Below the pieces are notes generated by a model, which saw only the letters and a program-made list of their open reading frames with translations, did not search any database and was not told where the DNA came from. Shown here piece by piece: positions 40,846 through 50,486 of a stretch of 64,000 nt of DNA; positions within the stretch are counted from its first letter, which is position 1, and every line of letters begins with the position of its first letter. Source of the DNA: a virus. The stretch covers positions 1-64,000 of the IMG/VR virus record IMGVR_UViG_3300010371_000028; one strand, written 5' to 3'. The translations under genes and the position numbers were made by a program.

Positions 40846-41481
40846 TCACGGCCCGAGCAGCAGCGAGATCTCGAGCAGCAGACTGTCGGTCGTCGGTACG
40901 GTCAGCGTCGGCGAGAAGCTCCAGTGGTCGATCATCGTGCCGCTGTTCGTCGTCGAGGTCGCGCCCGCGAACAGGCCCGCCTCCGCGACCGTCCACGTCG
41001 TGGCCGGCGACGTGAAGTAGAACAGCCAGGTGCAGTAGGCGGGGATCGAGGAGGATGCCGGGTTCGTGCCGCCCGCGCCGACCGTCTGCCGGCCGAGCTC
41101 CGCGAACAGGGAGGTATCCGACTTCACGGGCGTGCCCGTGCCGGAGCCGACCGCGCCGTAGAGAGGCGTGAGATACGTCGGGGACGTCACGCCGAGGTTC
41201 GCGGCCTGGTCCTCCAAGCCCGCCCACACCAGGGCCGCGGCGAGCGCGCCGTACCCGACGGTGCACATGACGTTCTCGCCCGCGCGGTGGCCGGCCACCG
41301 CGTCCGGGCGGCCGGCGATCCGGGCGAGCGCCTCGGCGGGGGCGAGCCCTTGACGCTTAGTCAACTCGAGGTAGTCCGCGAGATCCTTCGGGCTCAGATC
41401 CGGGCTGTCGCGGAGGACGGTCGCGGCAAGCCGGCCTCGTATCGGCAGCGCCTCGCGCACGGCCGGGCTTCCTACTGCCAT
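40846..41481 (-). CDS. Tail-tip/baseplate-like protein
   Basis: A 211-residue protein. ATG 41481 overlaps the previous gene's last codons. A helical N-terminus, then CTVGYGALAAALVWAGL and the tail-type block YLTPLYGAVGSGTGTPVKSD with LFAELGR, followed by beta strands. Phage tail proteins often carry this 'lyGavGtGt...D..l..ElgR' section. Role: tail tip or fibre attachment (inferred). Confidence 0.6.
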   Translation of the reverse strand: MAVGSPAVREALPIRGRLAATVLRDSPDLSPKDLADYLELTKRQGLAPAEALARIAGRPDAVAGHRAGENVMCTVGYGALAAALVWAGLEDQAANLGVTSPTYLTPLYGAVGSGTGTPVKSDTSLFAELGRQTVGAGGTNPASSSIPAYCTWLFYFTSPATTWTVAEAGLFAGATSTTNSGTMIDHWSFSPTLTVPTTDSLLLEISLLLGP

Positions 41482-41687
41482 GCCCACGCTCCCCAGACGT
41501 CCTGACCCCAGCCCGGCGGGGTAGTGACGACAATCCCGGTGGCGGCGTCCGCCCACGCGGTCTGTTCGTCGGCCTCGGCGACGTATCCGAGGCCCGAGGT
41601 GGACGTGTCGGCACTGGAGGAGTTCTGCCCGTTGATTGAGTTGAGCAGATCGACCCAGGTCATCGGACGGTACAGGCCGGAGGTCAT
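41472..41687 (-). CDS. Small tail-region protein
   Basis: A 71-residue protein, MTSGLYRPMTWVDLLNSING and a Trp-rich end (GWGQDVWGAWAWQ). It lies between the tail hub and the tail-tip genes. No family recognised. Confidence 0.5.
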   Translation of the reverse strand: MTSGLYRPMTWVDLLNSINGQNSSSADTSTSGLGYVAEADEQTAWADAATGIVVTTPPGWGQDVWGAWAWQ

Positions 41688-41699
41688 CGGCTACGCCCC

Positions 41700-43094
41700 T
41701 CATATCCGGACGGTGGTCAGCGCCATGGTGCGGTAGCCGCCGTCGGCGAACGTGACCGTGTTCGCAACGATCACGAAGGTGTCCATGAGCCCCCAGGTGC
41801 TGTTCTGCGGGTCGTAGAGCAGGCGGTTAGGGTCCGCCACTTCGCAGGACCAGCCGGCCCGCACCCACCCGATCCAGTCGGGGGACGTGTTGAAGGTGAA
41901 CCGCTGGACGACGAACGCGTACTCGGTGCGCATCTGCTGTGCGCGGGCGAGCGCCATCGGGACGGTCGTCAGGCTGCTGTCGGAGACGTACTGGCCGAAG
42001 ATCCCGCCGTTCGGCCCGGCGTACCGGGTGATCGACGCCTGGTCTGAGGCCTGCGCCACCACCGGGACGAGGTAGGTGTACCAGATCTGGATCTGCGTTC
42101 CGGCGGCCGGGACCGTGGCCGCGACCAGGAAGTACTGGCCGATGGAGTTCTGCTCGACGACCCACGGGCCCGTCACGCTCGCACCCTTGTCCGCGACGAC
42201 GACGGTCGTCGAGACGCCGCCGATGTGCAGCACAGGCTGGCCGGTGACGGTGTAACGCAGCGGCCACGCGGTCTGGGTGCCGTCCGCGAGCCACGTGTCG
42301 GTCGGCGGTTTCGACGTCGAGCCGTAGGAGATCGTCTGGTTCGCGCCCTGCACCAGGATCCGGTTCGACAGGGATGTGCCGTCCTGCTGGTTCGCGTTCT
42401 GGCTGTCGAGGAGGATGTGGCCCTCGGTCAGCGACCCTGCGGCGGTCGGGGCGGTGGTGAACGTCACGCCGCTGCTCAGAGCCTCGGTGCCGGGGAAGAA
42501 GTGCAGTTCGAGGTTCTCGTCGACATACCAGCCCCACGGTGTCGTGGAGCCAGCGAGGTTCGCCAGCTGCCGCCATGCCGTCGACAAGGGGTTGAAATTC
42601 AGGACGTAGGAGGCGAGTTGCGGGCCCGGTTCGACGTATCCGCCGTCCGCGACCGTCGCGGCGGTGATCCCGCAGTCGGCCTGCCGGACGAGGCTGACCA
42701 CGATCTGGTCGACGGTCCAGCCGTAGAAGATCCCGTGGACGTCCTTGTTGTCGGCGTACAGGGTGTAGTCGACGCAGGCGAGGTCCCATTCGTTCAACGT
42801 CTTGTTGACGATGACCGCCTGGGTCACGGAGTTCGCCACCCCGGCGAAAAGGCTCGTCGCGGCGGTGTTGTCGTACAGGGAGACCTGCGACATGCCGAGG
42901 ATCGCGATGGTGGGCGTGCCGGCGGCGGCGTAGTCCTCGACGAGCGGCAGGACGGCTGTGTCGCCCTGTCGGCCGAAGTTCTGCGTGACCGTCGTCTGCT
43001 GTTGGGCGCCGGCCCACGTGAGGTGCGTCGTGTAGTCGGTCGGCGAGCCGCCCGGCGGGGTGACGGTCAGGGTCAGGTGTGGGGCAGCGACCAC
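41700..43094 (-). CDS. Minor tail protein (tail hub / distal tail)
   Basis: A 464-residue beta-rich protein that directly follows the tape measure. It opens with LTLTVTPPGGSPTDYTTHLTW and has a centre with LFFVP-type strands (WYVDENLELHFFPGTE) typical of gp27-like or upper tail-tip hub proteins. GTG 43094 has GAGGTG upstream and overlaps the tape-measure end region. Its job is likely tail-tip assembly. Confidence 0.7.
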   Translation of the reverse strand: MVAAPHLTLTVTPPGGSPTDYTTHLTWAGAQQQTTVTQNFGRQGDTAVLPLVEDYAAAGTPTIAILGMSQVSLYDNTAATSLFAGVANSVTQAVIVNKTLNEWDLACVDYTLYADNKDVHGIFYGWTVDQIVVSLVRQADCGITAATVADGGYVEPGPQLASYVLNFNPLSTAWRQLANLAGSTTPWGWYVDENLELHFFPGTEALSSGVTFTTAPTAAGSLTEGHILLDSQNANQQDGTSLSNRILVQGANQTISYGSTSKPPTDTWLADGTQTAWPLRYTVTGQPVLHIGGVSTTVVVADKGASVTGPWVVEQNSIGQYFLVAATVPAAGTQIQIWYTYLVPVVAQASDQASITRYAGPNGGIFGQYVSDSSLTTVPMALARAQQMRTEYAFVVQRFTFNTSPDWIGWVRAGWSCEVADPNRLLYDPQNSTWGLMDTFVIVANTVTFADGGYRTMALTTVRI

Positions 43095-43098
43095 GCCA

Positions 43099-46000
43099 TC
43101 ACCTCAGCAGTGTCTTGACGCCGCCCTGTGCGCCGATGGAGGTGACGACCCGGCTGCCGACCTTCTGCGCGAACTTGTCGAAGTCGGCATCAGTCATCAG
43201 GGTGTTGCCGCCTTCGATGATGATGGTCGGCCCGCTGGTGGCGGACGTGGTGCCGAGTGACGCGGCGCCGCCGAGGCCCGAGGCGAACGCCTGCCCGAGG
43301 TTCTGCGGGCCCGTCATATCCGCCTTGATCGACGCACTGATGGATCCGAGTTTCGCGTGCAGTGCGGGAACCTGGTCGTCGAACCCGGTGATCAGACCCT
43401 TCATGATCAGCTGGCCGTTGTCGGTCAGCATGACCGCGTCATAGGACGGCGGCCCCTTCCAGGAGATGATGTCGGAGGCGATCCCGCCGAAGAACGACTT
43501 CACGTCACCGAGCGCGGACTTCGCTCCGCTGATCAGGCCGGTCAGGATCGTCTTGCCGATGTCGTAGAGCCACGAGCCCGCGTCCTTGAAGAACCCGATG
43601 ATCCCGTTGTAGATCGTCTTGAAAGCGCCGGTCACGCCCGAAAGCGCGTCCTTGATCGCCTTCTCGAAGCCGCCGAAGATCGAGGAGACGGAACCGACGA
43701 CGGTCTTCTCGATATCGCCGAGGATCGACTTGAAGAACGAGTAGATGTCCTGCCACACGGCGCTCACCGTGGACTTCACATCACCCCACAGCTTGCCCCA
43801 CTTACCCGTCACCAGGTCAGCGAAGAACTGGAAGAACCCCTTGATCAGGTCCAGTGCGACGTTGATAGTGGCGGTGATCCCGGCCCACGCGGCCCGAACG
43901 ATCCCGAGAACGACATCCCACGCCGCCTTGATGATCCCCTCGACGATGTCGAGCTGCGCCCTGACGATCCCCGAGATCACCGACCAGGCCGCCCGTACGA
44001 TGGTGGACACCAGATCCCAGGCCAGTCGGAACGCGCCCTCGATCGCCTGCCAGCCGGCCTTGAGGACCGTCTCCACCAGGCCGAGCTCAACCCTGAAGAT
44101 CCCGACGATGAAATTCCAGGCGGTCTTCGTGAGCGACTCGACAACCCCGAACGCCGTCTCGAACGCCTCGATCATGAAATTCAGTGGCGGCTCGACGACA
44201 TCCTCGACGTCCTGGACCGCGCCCTCGAAGAGCGCGACGATCGTGTCCCAGTTCGAGGAGATCAGCGAGACCAGCTTGCCGCCCGTCGCGTTCCAGATCG
44301 TGACCAGCGACTGCCAGATCGACGACAGGTCGGACGAGATCTTGTCCCACTCTTTGGAGACCGCCGCAGACGCCTGATCCCAGGCGCGCGAGATCGCGGT
44401 CACCACCTTGCCGCCGGTCGCGTCCCAGGCCGCCGAAAGGCCGCCCCAGACCGCCTTCAGGACGCCGACGAAATCGGCCCACACGCCCTCGGCGACCGCC
44501 ACGGCCGTACGGAACGCGCCTGAGACAGCGTCGCCGACGTCCTTGGCCGCGCCCTTCATCCAGTTCCAGACGTCCTTGAGCACGGCCTCGACCTGCCGCC
44601 AGTGCGTTGCGATCTCCAGGACCGCGGCGATCAGCAGCCCGATCGGGCCGAGCAGCACCACCAGGCCGGCGGCGATCTCGTGCACGTGGCCCTTGACGAA
44701 GGCAACGGCGTCGTCGAATGCGGACTTAAGCCAGCTCCAGAAGTCGCCGAGCCACCGCTTGACCGTCGACCAGTGCGTGACGATCAGGACGGCGGCGAGC
44801 GCGAGCGCGGTGACCGCGAGGATCACCGGATTGAACTCGAGGCCCTCGGTGACCTCGCCGAAGGTGACCATGGCGCCGCGGATCAGGTCGATCGCCTTGG
44901 CTGCCAGGATGAACACCGTCACGCCTGTGGCGAGCGCCCCGACGACCAGGAGGATCATCGCGGCCAACGTCTTGTTGTGCTCGATCCAGTTGGCGATCGG
45001 CCCGACGACCTTGAGCACCATGTCGAGGATCTTCGTGACCATCGGCAGCAGCGCCGTGCCCAACTGGATCCCCGCAGCCTCCGCGGTCTGCTTGAGCTCG
45101 GACAACTTTTGGTTCAGGTTCCCCTGGATCTCGGCCCAGCCGTTGACGTTCTGGCCTGCCGTCTTCCCGGCGTCACCCACGGCCTTCACGTTCGACTGGA
45201 ACGTCGCCGTGTTCGCGCCGGTCAGCATCAGCGCCGTGTTCAGGCCGGTCGCGCCGCCGAGCATCTTCGACAGCGCCGCCGTATAGGTCTGCGCGGCGGG
45301 CGAGCCGGAGGTGAGCAGCGAGTTGAAGGAGTGCGCCTTCTCCGCGGTGCCCGCGAACTGCGTCAACAGATGCGCGGAGACCGGGTCGAGGCCCTGAAGA
45401 TCCGTGCGCCACTGCTTCGCCGTCACCGACCCGTTCAGGAAACTCGTGGCGAGCTTCTGCAGGTTCGCCGGCATCGCCGCGATTTCCTGGTTGGCATCGG
45501 ACGCAGCAGCCTTCGCCTGCTGGAACGTCGACATGATGACCTGCCCCGACGGGCCCATATGCTGGGCGATCGCCGAGGTGAGTTCCTCGAGCGTCCCGGT
45601 CAGGCCCTTCTTGCCGAGCTGCTGCGAGACCTGGTTCGCGTTCAGGCCCATCTGCGCCATCTCGTTGATCGCCACGTTGTTGGGGTTCTGGAGCGACCGG
45701 ATCGAGTTCGCCAAGTCCTGGGCAGCCTGCTGCGCGCTCATGCCCTCGCCGGTCATGGTCGCCATGGCGCCGCCGACCTGCTCGAAGGAAAGGCCGGCAG
45801 CCGACGCGATGGGCAGGACGTTCGAGAGCGACGCGGCAAGCGCCTCGGTCGTCGTCTTGCCGTTCTGGACCACCGCGATCAACTGGTCCATCGACGCGGT
45901 CGCTCTGTCGGCGCCGAGCCCGTAGTCCTTCAGGATCGTCGTCAGGGCATTGCTGACAGTCCCCAGGTCGGCGTTCTCGGCCTTCGCGCCCTGCGCCGCC

Positions 46001-47061
46001 GCCGTGAGCACCGTCAGGCCCTTAGCGCCCGTGAACCCGGCGCTGCCGATCATGTACATGCCGTTGGTGAGCTCTTGGATCTCCGTGCCCGTAGACGAAG
46101 CGATGCTCAGAATCCCCGCGCGCACCGCGGCCATCTGCGCCGCAGTCTCGCCGCCGGATGTCTGCAACACGGTCGTGGCCTGCTGGAAGTTCGCAGCCGC
46201 CTTCACCGACTCGTAGCCGATCCCCGCCACCGCCGCAGCCGTAAGACCCGCAGCGACCGTCGCGCCCTTGAGCGCCGCCCCGGACCCGGCCACCGACGTG
46301 TTCGCGGCGTCCTGCGCCGCAGCCATCTCCGCGCTGCGCGTCGTCACCCGCTTCTGCGCGGCGGACAGCGCGTCGAGCGCCGCGACCTGCTCCGCCGACG
46401 CCGCCTTCGCCGCCGTAGCGGCCTCGCGGGCGGCCACGGCCTGCGCCTGGAAGCCGGTGAGAATTTTCGCGTCGGACTCGCCGAACGCCGCGGTCACTGC
46501 GGCGGCGGACTCCTGCGCGGTCGCGGCCAGCGCCTCATAGGACGCCATCTCACGGTCCAGGGCGCCCTGGACCGCGTCCGCAGCGGCCCCGTGGACGGAC
46601 GCGAGCTTCGTCTCGAGATCGGTGATCTTCGCGGCGGAAGCTTCCGCCGCGCTCGCATCCGCAGCAGCGGCGTCCGCGAGCTGCGAATACTTCACGATCA
46701 TCTCGTCCGCGGACGCGCCCAGCGCAGCGGCAGCCGCCTCCTGCGCCGCCGACTCGACCCTCGCCGCGTCAGCCGCCGCCGCCTGCGCGTCACGCACAGC
46801 CCGCGTCGAAGTGAGCAGACGGGCCTGAGCAGCCTCCTGCTCCTGCACGGCGACGGTGTACGCGTTCGCCGCAGCCTCGGCCTTGACCTGCGCGGCTTCC
46901 AACTCCTCGCCGGTCATGCTGGCCTTCGCGGCGGCGTCCGCCGCCTTCTCGCCCAGCCCGTCGAGCTTCCCCGTGATCCCCTCGATGACCTTCGAGGCCT
47001 TGTCGATCGCCTCGAGCATCAACAGGACCGTGACCTCAGAGGACGTCGACACGCAGGCCAC
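43099..47061 (-). CDS. Tape measure protein
   Basis: A 1320-residue protein, the longest in the window. Residues 1-330 are Ala-rich coiled coils; then a TP901-type tape measure domain (LKGATVAAGLTAAAVAGIGY, then 'AAG.sleqvggamA.m...Gmsa'). Three hydrophobic patches lie at about 700-725, 745-765 and 795-820. The C-terminal half has repeated helical Trp units (AWDVVLGIVRAAW, AWSVISGIVRAQL). It sets tail length (about 200 nm at 0.15 nm per residue) and may aid DNA entry. GTG 47061 or 47052 starts it. Confidence 0.93.
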   Translation of the reverse strand: MACVSTSSEVTVLLMLEAIDKASKVIEGITGKLDGLGEKAADAAAKASMTGEELEAAQVKAEAAANAYTVAVQEQEAAQARLLTSTRAVRDAQAAAADAARVESAAQEAAAAALGASADEMIVKYSQLADAAAADASAAEASAAKITDLETKLASVHGAAADAVQGALDREMASYEALAATAQESAAAVTAAFGESDAKILTGFQAQAVAAREAATAAKAASAEQVAALDALSAAQKRVTTRSAEMAAAQDAANTSVAGSGAALKGATVAAGLTAAAVAGIGYESVKAAANFQQATTVLQTSGGETAAQMAAVRAGILSIASSTGTEIQELTNGMYMIGSAGFTGAKGLTVLTAAAQGAKAENADLGTVSNALTTILKDYGLGADRATASMDQLIAVVQNGKTTTEALAASLSNVLPIASAAGLSFEQVGGAMATMTGEGMSAQQAAQDLANSIRSLQNPNNVAINEMAQMGLNANQVSQQLGKKGLTGTLEELTSAIAQHMGPSGQVIMSTFQQAKAAASDANQEIAAMPANLQKLATSFLNGSVTAKQWRTDLQGLDPVSAHLLTQFAGTAEKAHSFNSLLTSGSPAAQTYTAALSKMLGGATGLNTALMLTGANTATFQSNVKAVGDAGKTAGQNVNGWAEIQGNLNQKLSELKQTAEAAGIQLGTALLPMVTKILDMVLKVVGPIANWIEHNKTLAAMILLVVGALATGVTVFILAAKAIDLIRGAMVTFGEVTEGLEFNPVILAVTALALAAVLIVTHWSTVKRWLGDFWSWLKSAFDDAVAFVKGHVHEIAAGLVVLLGPIGLLIAAVLEIATHWRQVEAVLKDVWNWMKGAAKDVGDAVSGAFRTAVAVAEGVWADFVGVLKAVWGGLSAAWDATGGKVVTAISRAWDQASAAVSKEWDKISSDLSSIWQSLVTIWNATGGKLVSLISSNWDTIVALFEGAVQDVEDVVEPPLNFMIEAFETAFGVVESLTKTAWNFIVGIFRVELGLVETVLKAGWQAIEGAFRLAWDLVSTIVRAAWSVISGIVRAQLDIVEGIIKAAWDVVLGIVRAAWAGITATINVALDLIKGFFQFFADLVTGKWGKLWGDVKSTVSAVWQDIYSFFKSILGDIEKTVVGSVSSIFGGFEKAIKDALSGVTGAFKTIYNGIIGFFKDAGSWLYDIGKTILTGLISGAKSALGDVKSFFGGIASDIISWKGPPSYDAVMLTDNGQLIMKGLITGFDDQVPALHAKLGSISASIKADMTGPQNLGQAFASGLGGAASLGTTSATSGPTIIIEGGNTLMTDADFDKFAQKVGSRVVTSIGAQGGVKTLLR

Positions 47062-47076
47062 CCCCGCCCGTGCGCG

Positions 47077-47298
47077 CTACCTAGTGGCCATCGGGGGCCG
47101 CTCAATCCTCGGAAGCCGGGCGAACGCGGCATCAACCGCCTCAGGGTCCTGACCGCCGCCCGAGGAGCCGCCCTTGGACTTGCGCTCCTCCGCCTCGATC
47201 CGGAAAAAAGTCAGGACGTCCGCGAACTCCAGCGGGTCATACAGGGCGCGCGCCGCCTCCAGCGTCAGCCCAAGTCGCGACCACCAGATCTCCCGCAT
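47077..47298 (-). CDS. Second tail assembly chaperone (T-like)
   Basis: Read here as a 73-residue product from ATG 47298, which has AGGAG six bases upstream. It contains MREIWWSRLGLTLEAARALYD and FFRIEAEERK. The reading frame is +1 relative to the first chaperone and open back to 47445, so it could instead be made as a fusion by +1 (or -2) frameshifting, as in many long-tailed phages. It lies between the first chaperone and tape measure, as expected. Confidence 0.6.
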   Translation of the reverse strand: MREIWWSRLGLTLEAARALYDPLEFADVLTFFRIEAEERKSKGGSSGGGQDPEAVDAAFARLPRIERPPMATR

Positions 47299-47848
47299 CC
47301 AGATCTCCTGGATCAGCGGATGCTCCGACCTCCCGCGCCTCGCCGCCGAACGGCACCTCGTCTCGAAAGTCGGCGTCCTCGGCCGGCGTGCGCTTCTTCG
47401 GCCGCCCCGCCTCGATCCGCTCGAACAGCCGCTCGCGCACCTCACCCGGCAGCACCCGAATCGAAGCGGCGCGCCCCTCGGGATCCTTCAGCGGCAGCGG
47501 CCGACCGTGCTGGTCCGTGAGGTTCCACGTGACAATCGCGGCTTCGAGCACGGCGCGCTTGTACGCGACGGTGTCGAACGACAGCAGCGTCGTCAGGTCC
47601 TCGCCGTCATCCTCGACGGGCTGCCCGTTCGCGAGGGCGGCACGGCGCTTGGCAGCCGCCTCGCGCGCCGTCTTCGCGGCGGAGACCTTCAGGTTCGCGG
47701 ACGCCTTCACGTGCAGCGCGTCCGCACGGTCCCACACATCGCCCGAGAGCGCCGAGCGGATCTCGACCCAGTACTCGGTGCCGTCGTCGGGCCCGAGATC
47801 GGTCACATCGACCTTCTCGGTTCCGGCATAGCGGCTCATGAATCCCAT
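47237..47848 (-). CDS. First tail assembly chaperone (G-like)
   Basis: A 203-residue protein, starting MGFMSRYAGTEKVDVTDLGP. Alpha/beta N-terminal domain and an acidic C-terminus; position between tail tube and tape measure fits the G-type chaperone that holds the tape measure. ATG 47848 has AAGGACG upstream. The last 62 bases overlap the second chaperone frame. Confidence 0.75.
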   Translation of the reverse strand: MGFMSRYAGTEKVDVTDLGPDDGTEYWVEIRSALSGDVWDRADALHVKASANLKVSAAKTAREAAAKRRAALANGQPVEDDGEDLTTLLSFDTVAYKRAVLEAAIVTWNLTDQHGRPLPLKDPEGRAASIRVLPGEVRERLFERIEAGRPKKRTPAEDADFRDEVPFGGEAREVGASADPGDLDAGDLVVATWADAGGGARPV

Positions 47849-47911
47849 GGAAACGTCCTTACCGATAGTGGAGCGCCGGGCGCGAGATGCGCAGACGCCG
47901 GTGGTGGATGG

Positions 47912-49141
47912 TCACAACGCCAGGTAGGAGGAGTCGACGATCGTCGCGGAGACCGTGTTGTTCGTGGACTGGTTCAAGAACGCCAGGTAGTTCAGCGACT
48001 CCATGACGATGTCCTCGGGCTTCGGGTCCTCCGAGTCCGTCTTGATGTAGACGTTCGGGCAGGAGAAGGAGGCCGAGCCGCCGTTCGTCGGGTGCGCGAG
48101 CGTGAAGCTCAGGACGCCGTGCCCGCCGTTCAGGGCCTGAGTCCAGTAGCCCCAGGTGGCGTCATCGAAACTCTGCCACACCAGGTCGATCTTCCCCGAC
48201 ACCTCGATCATGCCGGGGGTCAGGAACTGCAGGTTGTGCGACTGGTTGAACGTGTACGTGCTGATCAGGTGGTTGTCGATGTCCATCGTGAAGCCGTTGG
48301 CCTGCGCCACCGTCTGCCCGAACAGCGACAACGTGCCCTCCGCGAACACGTACGGCATCTCGTTGACCACCGCGACCGACGTCGGGGAGTCGAGCACCGC
48401 CGCGGACTGCGCGACCATGTCCGCCGACAGCGCCGCCTCGGCATCCGTCGCCGTCACGTTGATGCTGAGCTTGTTCACCCGCGAGCCCGCGAACAGGATC
48501 GACTGGCCGCCGAGAGTCGCCGGACCACCCAGGCACTTCTCCACCGTGTATGAGGAGAGCGCCACGGCCTGCTGAATCGAGTGCGTGAACGGCGCGGTGA
48601 CGACAGACACGGCGACGCCTGAAGCGTGCGCGTACGTCCACGGCGCATCCACCGTGCCGTTCGTGCCCGTCAACGTCGCGATCTTCCGGCACTCGGTCGT
48701 CGTCGGGGTCGTCGGAGAGTTCACATCCACCTGGACGATCGACCCGATCGCGTAGCCCGTCGCCGACGTCAGCGAGATCGCCGAGGAGTTCGCCGTGACC
48801 GGAGCGGCGAGAGTCGTCGCGGACGTCGGCGACGAGCCCGTCACCCCGTAGCCGGGCTGGGCATCCGGACCGATCGCGCCAGGGATCAGCGTCGCCGCGT
48901 TCGTCGGCCACACCGGGCCCGCCAACGTCCCCGCGTTCTTGAACTGCCCGTTGAGCGGATACGAGTTCTTGTCCCGGTGCCCGAACATCAGCGTCGGGGA
49001 GAACAGGCCCGGGTCGATGTTCATACCGTTGCCGGTCATCGGGAAGTACGTCGTCGCCGACAGCGGCGTCCCGAACACCGCCTCCTTGGCAAGGCCCGTG
49101 GCCGACATGGCCCCGAACTTGGCCGTCACCGCCGTGGTCAT
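47912..49141 (-). CDS. Major tail tube protein
   Basis: A 409-residue protein. Beta-rich with the start KFGAMSATGLAKEAVFGTPL, common in actinophage tail tube proteins, and FPMTGNGMNIDPG. A middle insert (about 100-190, SATGYAIGSIVQVDVNSP) may be an Ig-like or domain insertion. It forms the tail tube together with the tape measure. Two genes upstream is a neck protein. A terminator precedes its start. Confidence 0.85.
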   Translation of the reverse strand: MTTAVTAKFGAMSATGLAKEAVFGTPLSATTYFPMTGNGMNIDPGLFSPTLMFGHRDKNSYPLNGQFKNAGTLAGPVWPTNAATLIPGAIGPDAQPGYGVTGSSPTSATTLAAPVTANSSAISLTSATGYAIGSIVQVDVNSPTTPTTTECRKIATLTGTNGTVDAPWTYAHASGVAVSVVTAPFTHSIQQAVALSSYTVEKCLGGPATLGGQSILFAGSRVNKLSINVTATDAEAALSADMVAQSAAVLDSPTSVAVVNEMPYVFAEGTLSLFGQTVAQANGFTMDIDNHLISTYTFNQSHNLQFLTPGMIEVSGKIDLVWQSFDDATWGYWTQALNGGHGVLSFTLAHPTNGGSASFSCPNVYIKTDSEDPKPEDIVMESLNYLAFLNQSTNNTVSATIVDSSYLAL

Positions 49142-49201
49142 GGCGTCGCCGCCTCTCTGCGCTTAGGCATCGGAAAGTGCTCGCCGCATCGCGCAGGCGA
49201 G

Positions 49202-49231
49202 AAAGACGAAAGCCCCGCACGCGGCGGGGCT
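49202..49231 (-). terminator. Hairpin terminator upstream of tail tube
   Basis: On the minus strand AGCCCCGC (49231-49224) pairs with GCGGGGCT (49218-49211) around a five-base loop, followed by TTTCGTCTTTC. It sits between the 97-residue gene and the tail tube gene, so head-side and tail-side expression may be uncoupled. Confidence 0.7.
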
Positions 49232-49254
49232 GGGGCGGCCGGAAGGCCGGAAGA

Positions 49255-49548
49255 TCAGGACAAGGTGGGGCGCGCGAACAGCGGACGCTCGCCGCGGCAC
49301 ACCTGATCCGCGACCGCCGCAGGCATCGGGTAGGACTCGCCCGGCGTACACAGGCCGACACCGGCGACGAACATCTCGGCCTGCCCGAGGAACACCAGCG
49401 TCTCCGCGGGCCTGCACTCCGAGCCGGCCTCCTCGGCCGGCGCGGGCGTCTCCTCGGCCACCGGCGCCTCCGGGACCGCGACCGCAGCCGCGGAATCGGT
49501 GCCATCGGCAGAGGGCGCGCCATCGCCGGTCTTACGGGAAACAGCCAT
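49255..49548 (-). CDS. Small acidic tail-region protein
   Basis: A 97-residue protein. Ala/Pro/Glu-rich first half (VPEAPVAEETPAPAEEAG), then AETLVFLGQAEMFVAGVGLC. Possibly a head-tail joining accessory or scaffold. No family recognised. Confidence 0.5.
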   Translation of the reverse strand: MAVSRKTGDGAPSADGTDSAAAVAVPEAPVAEETPAPAEEAGSECRPAETLVFLGQAEMFVAGVGLCTPGESYPMPAAVADQVCRGERPLFARPTLS

Positions 49549-49549
49549 C

Positions 49550-49990
49550 TCAGATCTCCTCGAACAGGGCCGCGAGCGACGAGGTCATCTCGGGCAGCAG
49601 GTGGTCGATCGCACGCTGCGGGAACGGGTTCGCCGCCGTGCCCGGGTGGTTCACGTGCAGCGCGAACACGTCATCCCAATGCAGCGCCTTGACGTTCTTC
49701 GGGTAGATCGGGTGCGGCGACGTGCCCTCGATCACGAACCCGGCGTACGGCGCGTCCGACGTCCACGTCATCGACACCCGGCCAGGCGAGACCTCAATCT
49801 CGGGCGCGTGGATCGAATCGCGCAGCCGCCCGGCGTCATCGCCCTGCCCGACCGGCGCCTCACCCGCGAGTTCCGAGGTCACCAGGTGCGCCCACGTCCT
49901 CGCCCACTCGGCCATCGCCGCCATCGGATTGGCGCGCTCGAGCTTCGAGGAATCCCCCGCCATCCCGATCGCAAGGAACGGATCCGACAT
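49550..49990 (-). CDS. Tail completion / neck protein (HK97 gp10-like)
   Basis: A 146-residue protein. YAGFVIEGTSPHPIYPKNVK, then ALHWDDVFALHVNHPGTAAN and PFPQRAIDHLL, are the gp10-type hallmark: 'Ya..vE.GT.ph.I.p....AL.f...g..f...V.hPGt.a.PFl..A'. It closes the tail end of the neck. Placed correctly between connector genes and tail tube. Confidence 0.85.
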   Translation of the reverse strand: MSDPFLAIGMAGDSSKLERANPMAAMAEWARTWAHLVTSELAGEAPVGQGDDAGRLRDSIHAPEIEVSPGRVSMTWTSDAPYAGFVIEGTSPHPIYPKNVKALHWDDVFALHVNHPGTAANPFPQRAIDHLLPEMTSSLAALFEEI

Positions 49991-50003
49991 CCAGCACCCC
50001 CGG

Positions 50004-50486
50004 TCAGGCCTGGAGGAGTTCCTTCACCTCGAACTGGATCCGCGCGACATACACGTACGTCTGCGACTTGTTCGCTGTGCGGATCGGCGGATAGTCCAAC
50101 GTGAACCGCTCCCCGATGGACATCACCGACGATTTCGCGCCCGTCGTCGGATCGACGATCGGCGTCGGCATCGTCGTCGTCCACATCCTCGTCATCACCG
50201 TGTCCACGATGACCGGGAAGATCTGGTCCAGGTTCGCCGCCGTCGGCGCGGACTGGTAGTGCAGGTACACCTCGACAGTCCAGACCAGGTTCTTGAAACC
50301 CATCCCCCGCGGCATCGACTCGCGCGACGCCTGCATCCGCGCACCCGCGATCACCGCGATCGGGCCGTTGAACGTACCCGGCGCAGGAGGCGTGACGTAT
50401 GCGGTGATCGCCGCGATGCCGTCCCACGGGATCTCGAGACCCTGCAGCAAGCCGTAGCAGTACTGCGTGACCGCGTTCATCGCCAT
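50004..50486 (-). CDS. Head closure / tail terminator-like protein
   Basis: A 160-residue protein. A helical N-terminus and TAYVTPPAPGTFNGPIAVI, WTVEVYLHYQSAP, FPVIVDTVM, IGERFTLDYPP segments, typical of tail terminator or gpU-like proteins. Between the adaptor and gp10-like genes; ATG 50486 directly abuts the adaptor gene end. Confidence 0.65.
   Translation of the reverse strand: MAMNAVTQYCYGLLQGLEIPWDGIAAITAYVTPPAPGTFNGPIAVIAGARMQASRESMPRGMGFKNLVWTVEVYLHYQSAPTAANLDQIFPVIVDTVMTRMWTTTMPTPIVDPTTGAKSSVMSIGERFTLDYPPIRTANKSQTYVYVARIQFEVKELLQA

Noticed and set aside
44602-47520. Open frame of 972 codons on the plus strand
   Set aside because: Antisense shadow of the tape measure; Arg/Asp/Leu-rich without motifs.
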